A stretch of 37,015 nucleotides of DNA, taken from contig CATKXE010000027.1 of assembly GCA_949840465.1 (NCBI GenBank), positions 1 to 37,015 of the forward strand, in the 5' to 3' direction. This document shows positions 32,738-37,015 of this stretch, one piece after another. Position 1 is the first letter of the stretch. Each line of letters starts with the position of its first letter. Made by a program: the position numbers and the translations under genes. Source of the stretch: an uncultured Lachnospiraceae bacterium. GTDB taxonomy: Bacteria > Bacillota > Clostridia > Lachnospirales > Lachnospiraceae. Below the pieces are notes generated by a model that had not been told where the DNA came from, ran no database searches, and was given only the letters and a program-made list of their open reading frames with translations.

Positions 32738-34363
32738 ATGACATTTGCGGAGTTGATGATGTTTACGGTCAGGCTGCTTGCCGGAACGGGTGTATTTTTG
32801 GTCGGAGTGCACCTGCTGACCTCTAATATTGAGCAGTTGGCCACAGGGAAGATTAAGGATTTGTTTGAAAAAACGGCGGACAAGCGGCTTGTGAACGTAG
32901 GGATCGGCGCCGCGTCCACGGCGCTTATACAGAGTTCCGGGGTGACTACCGTGCTGATCGTGGGGTTTGTCAATGTGGGAATCATGAATCTGTATCAGGC
33001 GGCGGCCATGATCATGGGTGCAAATATCGGAACCACGATCACCGCCCAGATTGCGGCGCTCAGCGCATTTCCGGTTACTACGTACATTCAGGTCTGCGTA
33101 TTTGCCGGGATTATGATGAACATGGTCTGTAAAAGTGATAATCTACAGAAGACCGGCCTGATCCTGGCGGGACTCGGCCTGGTTTTTACAGGCCTGTCCC
33201 TGATGTCGGACTCTATGAAAACCTATCATGAGGCAATACAAAATATTTTCGTGTCTGTGAGAAATCCGTTCCTGCTCTTCGGGATCGGCATTTTCCTCAC
33301 AGCGCTGGTTCAATCCAGTTCTGCCACTACCTCGGTGATTATTGCCATGTCGGTGGCCGGCCTGACGATTGGTACCGGAGGCAATGAGGTGCTATATATC
33401 ATCCTTGGTACGAACATCGGTTCCTGTGTGACGGCTCTGATGTCCTCTCTGACTTCCGGGGCAAATGCAAAAAGGGCGGGGCTGATCCACTTGATGTTCA
33501 ATACCTTTGGCTCTGTTATATTTTTTATCCTGTTGATGTGCTGGCCTGATTTCATGAACGCCACATTCCGCAAATGGTTTGGGTCTGCGGCCACAGAGAT
33601 CGCAATGTTCCATACATTTTTTAATGTCGCATGCACGTTGCTTTTTCTGCCGTTTTGCAATCTGTTCGTCAGAATATCGGAAATCATGATCAGGGAGAAG
33701 AGGGTGGACGCCCGGTTTACATACCTTGATGAAAGAATGCTGTCTTCCGCTTCCATCGCGATTTCGCAGTTGGAAAAGGAAATGGTTTTATTATCCGACG
33801 CCGCGATGGATTCTTTTCGGACGGCTTACCGGTCGTTCTACACGAGGGATAAGGGCATGATCGAGCCTGCCCAGGAAAAGATCAATCAGGCTAACCGTAT
33901 CTATCATTCACTGGTAAACTACCTGATCCGGCTGTCCGCCCAGAGCAAGCTCTCTGAGGAAAAGAGCATATCCAGCCTGCACAATAATGTGGGGGACATT
34001 ATGAGGATAGCCGAGATTGCGGATAATTTTACGAAATATACGCAGAGGACAGTTAAGCATGACCTTCATTTTTCCGGTAATGTGAAGGCAGAGATTGATG
34101 ACATGGCAGGGCGCGTGGAAGAACTCTATTCTCTTACAAGGCGGCTTGTCCTGGAAAAAGAGGGGGAACTGCTGCTGCAGGTCGATGAGGTGGAAAACGA
34201 GATTGATGCTCTCCGAAAAAAACTGCTTAACCGGCATATTGAGCGGCTGAATTCGGGCGAATGCAGACCCGAGTCCAGCGGGGTGTACATCAATCTGGTG
34301 TCGAATCTGGAACGTCTCGGGGATCATCTGACCTATATCGCGCATACGGTGGATGTGGGTTGA
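32738..34363 (+). CDS. Na+/phosphate cotransporter with PhoU-like C-terminal domain
   Basis: A 541-residue protein of the NptA/YjbB type. Two Na/Pi cotransporter repeats carry QSSGVTTVLIVGFVNVG and the QSSSATTSVIIAMSVAG motif. About eight helices reach to residue 310. A PhoU-like helical domain (about 340-541) follows in the cytoplasm. The ATG comes 9 bases after the antiporter stop with GAGGGAATGAG upstream. Being behind the Mn riboswitch suggests Mn-linked control of phosphate movement, either import or export; E. coli YjbB exports phosphate. Mn2+ and phosphate form complexes, so joint control is plausible. Confidence 0.92.
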   Translation: MTFAELMMFTVRLLAGTGVFLVGVHLLTSNIEQLATGKIKDLFEKTADKRLVNVGIGAASTALIQSSGVTTVLIVGFVNVGIMNLYQAAAMIMGANIGTTITAQIAALSAFPVTTYIQVCVFAGIMMNMVCKSDNLQKTGLILAGLGLVFTGLSLMSDSMKTYHEAIQNIFVSVRNPFLLFGIGIFLTALVQSSSATTSVIIAMSVAGLTIGTGGNEVLYIILGTNIGSCVTALMSSLTSGANAKRAGLIHLMFNTFGSVIFFILLMCWPDFMNATFRKWFGSAATEIAMFHTFFNVACTLLFLPFCNLFVRISEIMIREKRVDARFTYLDERMLSSASIAISQLEKEMVLLSDAAMDSFRTAYRSFYTRDKGMIEPAQEKINQANRIYHSLVNYLIRLSAQSKLSEEKSISSLHNNVGDIMRIAEIADNFTKYTQRTVKHDLHFSGNVKAEIDDMAGRVEELYSLTRRLVLEKEGELLLQVDEVENEIDALRKKLLNRHIERLNSGECRPESSGVYINLVSNLERLGDHLTYIAHTVDVG

Positions 34364-34389
34364 ACAGATACCCGCAAGCGTGTTATAAT
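34360..34389 (+). promoter_or_regulatory. Promoter of the 3-methyladenine glycosylase gene
   Basis: TTGAAC (34360-34365), 18 bases, TATAAT (34384-34389). It overlaps the stop codon of the phosphate transporter gene and starts a new transcript about 20 bases before the ribosome binding site. Confidence 0.65.
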
Positions 34390-34415
34390 CATGATTAAAA
34401 AAGGGGAAGAGACGT

Positions 34416-34988
34416 ATGGAATGGGCAGATGGAAAAATCAGATGCCGATGGGCAAATCCTAAAAATGAAAAATATATTCGATACCACGATGAAGAATGGG
34501 GAGTTCCCGTGTATGACGACCACAAATTATTCGAAATGCTGATACTCGAATCGTTTCAGGCCGGCTTGTCATGGGAGTGCGTGCTGAATAAGCAGGATAA
34601 TTTCCGAAAAGCATTCGACAATTTTGATCTGGAAAAAGTCTGTTCATATGATGCAGAATATCAGGAAAAGCTGATGGATAATCAGGGGATCATCCGCAAC
34701 AGACGAAAGATTGAGGCAGCGGTATCCAATGCAAAAATATTCCGAAGGATTCAGGAGGAGTTTCAAAGTTTTTCCAATTATATCTGGCATTGGACAGAGG
34801 GGAAAGTGGTGTATGAAAATGACCGGACGCGCTCAGAGCTTTCGGACACAGTATCTGCGGATCTGAAAAAACGGGGAATGAAATTTGTCGGGACTACGAT
34901 CATTTATTCCTATCTGCAGGCAGTGGGAGTGATTTATTCTCATGAAGAGGGCTGTTTTTTGGAAGCGCATTCTAAGGAACTGTCATGA
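34416..34988 (+). CDS. tag: DNA-3-methyladenine glycosylase I
   Basis: A 190-residue base-excision enzyme removing 3-methyladenine from alkylated DNA. The start RCRWANPKNEKYIRYHDEEWG and LILESFQAGLSWECVL are signature. Zinc ligands as in E. coli Tag are Cys10, His24, His176 and Cys180 (SHEEGCF); the conserved Glu in the base pocket is Glu45. Length fits (E. coli 187). The ATG follows AAAAAGGGGAAGAGACGT and has its own promoter. It converges with the hydrogenase gene over the 30-bp inverted repeat. Confidence 0.96.
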   Translation: MEWADGKIRCRWANPKNEKYIRYHDEEWGVPVYDDHKLFEMLILESFQAGLSWECVLNKQDNFRKAFDNFDLEKVCSYDAEYQEKLMDNQGIIRNRRKIEAAVSNAKIFRRIQEEFQSFSNYIWHWTEGKVVYENDRTRSELSDTVSADLKKRGMKFVGTTIIYSYLQAVGVIYSHEEGCFLEAHSKELS

Positions 34989-34998
34989 TATATTTTTT

Positions 34999-35067
34999 AT
35001 TCCCGCAAAGCGACGAGCCAAATGGACAATACCGGGATGTCCATTTGGCTCGTCGCTTTGCGGGAAT
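34999..35067. repeat. Perfect 30-bp inverted repeat (giant hairpin)
   Basis: Arms 34999-35028 and 35038-35067 are perfectly complementary over all 30 bp, loop ATACCGGGA (9 bases). It lies 10 bases after the tag stop, between convergent tag (+) and hydrogenase (-). No T run follows on either side, so it is not a typical intrinsic terminator although it may act as one. Confidence 0.9.
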
Positions 35068-35092
35068 TTGACTTTATAAGCGAATGGTAAGC

Positions 35093-35134
35093 CACACAGG
35101 ATGCGGCCTGAAGCACAGGCAGGCATCCTATGTG
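35093..35134 (-). terminator. Hairpin downstream of the hydrogenase gene
   Basis: CACACAGGATGC (35093-35104) pairs with GCATCCTATGTG (35123-35134) with one mismatch. It lies 56 bases after the hydrogenase stop and lacks a T run, so the call is tentative. Confidence 0.45.
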
Positions 35135-35189
35135 AGTATGTAAAAAAGCATGTTTGCAGGATTATACCCAAAGTGTATCCATGACAGAT

Positions 35190-36665
35190 CTATTCGCTTA
35201 CATTATGCCGATGCATGGAAAAATCATATTGGCTGTATTCTGCAACGGTGTCTGTCACGCCGCGGTCATCTGCTTTTTTGAGCTGCTTGTCACGCTCTCT
35301 CTTAAATGCCTTTTCCTCCAGAATATTGCCGGGACCGGCTACGCAGCCGCCCACACAGGCCATTCCCTCAATGAAATCTTCCGGAAGCTTTCCTGCCTTT
35401 AAGAGCATAAGAGCCTTGCGGCATTCCGCGGCTCCGTTACACTGACGTACATTTAAGCCAGTGCTTCCGCCATGTTCCATATACGCCTGTTTTACGGCCT
35501 TTGTCACACCGCCGGAATTCGAGTAGCCTTTTGCATGGATACTGCCGTTCTGTGCCTCTTCTAAGGTGGCGGGCTCTAACTTGATTTTTTTCGCCCGGAG
35601 CATTGCCTGAAATTCTTCAAAGGTAAGAACCAGATCTGCATTTTCTCCTTCCCGATCCTGATCCTGCCCTGCCTCGCTCTTTTTCGCGATACATGGTCCG
35701 ATAAAGATACAGACTGCGCCCGGATGCATCGCTTTTACAAGCCTTGCCGTTGCCGCCATCGGTGAAACCGTGGTAGAAATATGGTCGGAAAGTTCCGGGA
35801 AATGACGGCGGATCAGATGGACAAAAGCCGGGCAGCAGGAGGTAGTCATCTTTTTGCCGGCCTCATGCGCTTCCGCCCATTCTTTTGCTTCGGAATCAGA
35901 TACAAAATCTGCTCCGATGGCCACGTCTACCATATCTTTAAATCCCATTTTCTTTGCTGCTTTCCGGATGGACTCCATCGTGATATCCATGCCGAACTGT
36001 CCCTCCGCAGCAGGGGCTACCAGTGCATAGACCGGCCGATCGCCTTTCAGATAGTCAATGACCTCGATCATACGGGAACTGTCTGAGATTGCCCCGAACG
36101 GGCATTTGCTGATGCAGGAGCCGCAGCGGATACATTTCTCATCATCGATCCAGACCCTTCCGTCCTCGTCCGCCTGAATTGCGTCCACCGGGCAGGCGCG
36201 GCGGCAGGGGCGCATGATGTCCACGATTGCGTTGTACGGGCACGCATCATAGCACTGGCCGCATTCCTTACATTTTTCAGGATTGATATAAGCTCTGTCC
36301 CGGGCAATGGAAATCGCGCCGAAACGGCATGCCTGCATACATTTTTTCCCCATGCACTTCTGGCAGTTATCTGTCACCGTAAAACGGGTGATAGGGCAGT
36401 TCTCACAGGCTGACGGGAGAATCTTTACCGTATTGTGGCAGGGCTCGCCGTCTGCCGGATTGATATTTTTCGCAAGCATGATTCGCTCCCGGACAATCTC
36501 ACGCTCTTTGTGGATACAGCAGCGGAATTTTGGTTTGTTGCCGGGCAGGATCTCGTAAGGCAGTGTCGCCTCGATCTTGTGCAGGTTCCCCTCAAAGGCC
36601 GCTTTGGCAACCTGATAGAGGACTTCGTCTTTTACCTCTCCAATGGTATCATTCTCGTGTATCAT
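35190..36665 (-). CDS. Monomeric [FeFe] hydrogenase, group-B type
   Basis: A 491-residue iron-only hydrogenase, reducing protons or oxidising H2 with ferredoxin as likely partner. The N-terminal half holds several 4Fe-4S clusters: CENCPITRF and CQKCMGKKCMQAC, then two ferredoxin motifs CKECGQCYDACP and CIRCGSCISKCP, plus CRRACP. The H-cluster motifs are TSCCPAF (P1), IGPCIAKKSE (P2) and MACVGGCVAGPG (P3). The classic forms TSCCPxW, MPCxxKxxE and MACxGGCxxGGG are varied at three places, in keeping with the group-B clostridial enzymes rather than group A. ATG at 36665 follows GAAAGGAATCATAGT. No maturation genes or partner subunits are adjacent. Confidence 0.92.
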   Translation of the reverse strand: MIHENDTIGEVKDEVLYQVAKAAFEGNLHKIEATLPYEILPGNKPKFRCCIHKEREIVRERIMLAKNINPADGEPCHNTVKILPSACENCPITRFTVTDNCQKCMGKKCMQACRFGAISIARDRAYINPEKCKECGQCYDACPYNAIVDIMRPCRRACPVDAIQADEDGRVWIDDEKCIRCGSCISKCPFGAISDSSRMIEVIDYLKGDRPVYALVAPAAEGQFGMDITMESIRKAAKKMGFKDMVDVAIGADFVSDSEAKEWAEAHEAGKKMTTSCCPAFVHLIRRHFPELSDHISTTVSPMAATARLVKAMHPGAVCIFIGPCIAKKSEAGQDQDREGENADLVLTFEEFQAMLRAKKIKLEPATLEEAQNGSIHAKGYSNSGGVTKAVKQAYMEHGGSTGLNVRQCNGAAECRKALMLLKAGKLPEDFIEGMACVGGCVAGPGNILEEKAFKRERDKQLKKADDRGVTDTVAEYSQYDFSMHRHNVSE

Positions 36666-36794
36666 ACTATGATTCCTTTCTTATGTAATGAATTATGATA
36701 TGTTTCCTTAGAGCGTTTTTATTTTAACATAAAATGAGCCGTGAAACAACCGTCAGAGGAAATAAAAATGCTGGTTATAGAAATAAAGATTTAC

Positions 36795-36826
36795 AAAAAA
36801 GAGACCTCTTATCGAGTCTCCTTTTT
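36795..36826. terminator. Small bidirectional terminator
   Basis: GAGAC (36801-36805) pairs with GTCTC (36816-36820); A6 lies before and CTTTTT after, so either strand could use it. The stop codon of the minus-strand frame (36809-36811) is inside the loop. Confidence 0.55.
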
Positions 36827-37015
36827 GTGGAAGCTGCCGTAAATGATAAATAGAAAAAGAACGAAAATAGATGTCATGGCCTGGAGGAAACTCCTGGATG
36901 ATTGAGCCGGAAGATCACCTGAACCGGACGTAAAGTGCCCTGCTATGCGGCTAACCACAAAAGGGGCTGTCGGGAAATAGATAGTCCAATGCATTGGAGG
37001 TGGCGATACATATGT
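36809..37015 (-). CDS. C-terminal end of a probable membrane protein (partial)
   Basis: The minus-strand frame is open from the right edge to a TAA at 36809-36811, about 68 residues. It has a block IYFPTAPFVVSRIAGHF that recalls the C-terminal region of ABC-2-type permeases, and a final hydrophobic helix (AMTSIFVLFLFIIYGSF) with a basic tail HKKETR. A terminator at the stop supports it, and no plus-strand gene upstream would need that terminator. Against it is a good plus-strand ribosome binding site and ATG at the very edge. Family not certain. Confidence 0.4.
   Translation of the reverse strand, partial: TYVSPPPMHWTIYFPTAPFVVSRIAGHFTSGSGDLPAQSSRSFLQAMTSIFVLFLFIIYGSFHKKETR
36986..37015 (+). 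promoter_or_regulatory. Ribosome binding site and possible start codon at the right edge
   Basis: GGAGGTG (36996-37002) lies 9 bases before ATG (37012-37014), an ideal translation start for a gene running out of the window. The perfect 12-bp palindrome CCAATGCATTGG (36986-36997) overlaps it. It conflicts with the minus-strand partial frame; only one is likely real. Confidence 0.35.

Larger units (their letters stand above)
36666..37015. other. Right-edge region: hydrogenase upstream region and an ambiguous gene end
   Basis: No complete gene is seen. A convincing hydrogenase promoter was not found, though a CATAAT lies about 35 bases before its start on the minus strand. The hairpin at 36801-36820, a partial minus-strand frame, and a good plus-strand ribosome binding site at 36996-37002 are listed separately. 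Confidence 0.4.

Overview
The window looks like chromosomal DNA of an anaerobic Clostridia bacterium, most likely a gut Lachnospiraceae relative. This rests on AGGAGG-type ribosome binding sites, a monomeric group-B-type [FeFe] hydrogenase, a Mn riboswitch of the yybP-ykoY class, a GPH-type sugar transporter and two candidate alpha-L-rhamnosidases. Nothing seen suggests a plasmid or phage, and there is no CRISPR array or insertion sequence.

Left part (1-14,100): a cut-off gene end, then a substrate-binding lipoprotein broken off after 107 residues. Next come mostly housekeeping genes on the + strand: patatin-like lipase, polyphosphate kinase (ppk), aldose 1-epimerase, type IA topoisomerase III, a left-handed beta-helix transferase-like protein, a beta-hydroxyacid dehydrogenase, a two-gene ABC exporter, methylglyoxal synthase and a sodium:solute symporter. 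A tandem palindromic repeat lies in front of the dehydrogenase. The symporter is preceded by a promoter with a dyad in its spacer and by a second nested palindrome. A tRNA-Gly(CCC) with its own promoter closes this part.

Middle part (14,200-20,520): a LacI-type repressor reads away from a tight operon of a fucose-isomerase-like protein, a split transketolase (two subunits) and a glycerol-kinase-like FGGY kinase. Isomerase + kinase + split transketolase is the logic of the published D-apiose kinase/transketolase route. The substrate here is inferred, not shown.

Rhamnoside locus (20,800-30,810), all on +: GH78 alpha-L-rhamnosidase, VOC protein, zinc-type dehydrogenase, GPH transporter, AraC regulator, a second VOC protein, and a large GH106-like glycoside hydrolase. 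The promoters before GH78 and before the transporter share a 15-bp identical block with a second TACAA element 23 bp upstream, a likely site for the AraC protein. The transporter and the GH106-like gene are each broken by what looks like loss of one base from a run of four (C and G). Both reading frames are otherwise clean, so this is either recent decay or sequence error. A rhamnosidase locus with two VOC enzymes and a dehydrogenase is the best candidate here for an undescribed system: it may process the sugar or the aglycone of a plant rhamnoside oxidatively.

Right part (30,870-37,015): acyl-CoA thioesterase; a Mn riboswitch with overlapping terminator in front of a Na+/Ca2+-exchanger-family gene (so probably Mn2+ or Ca2+ export); a Na+/phosphate cotransporter-PhoU protein; 3-methyladenine glycosylase I; a perfect 30-bp inverted repeat; the [FeFe] hydrogenase on the minus strand; and an incomplete gene at the right edge.
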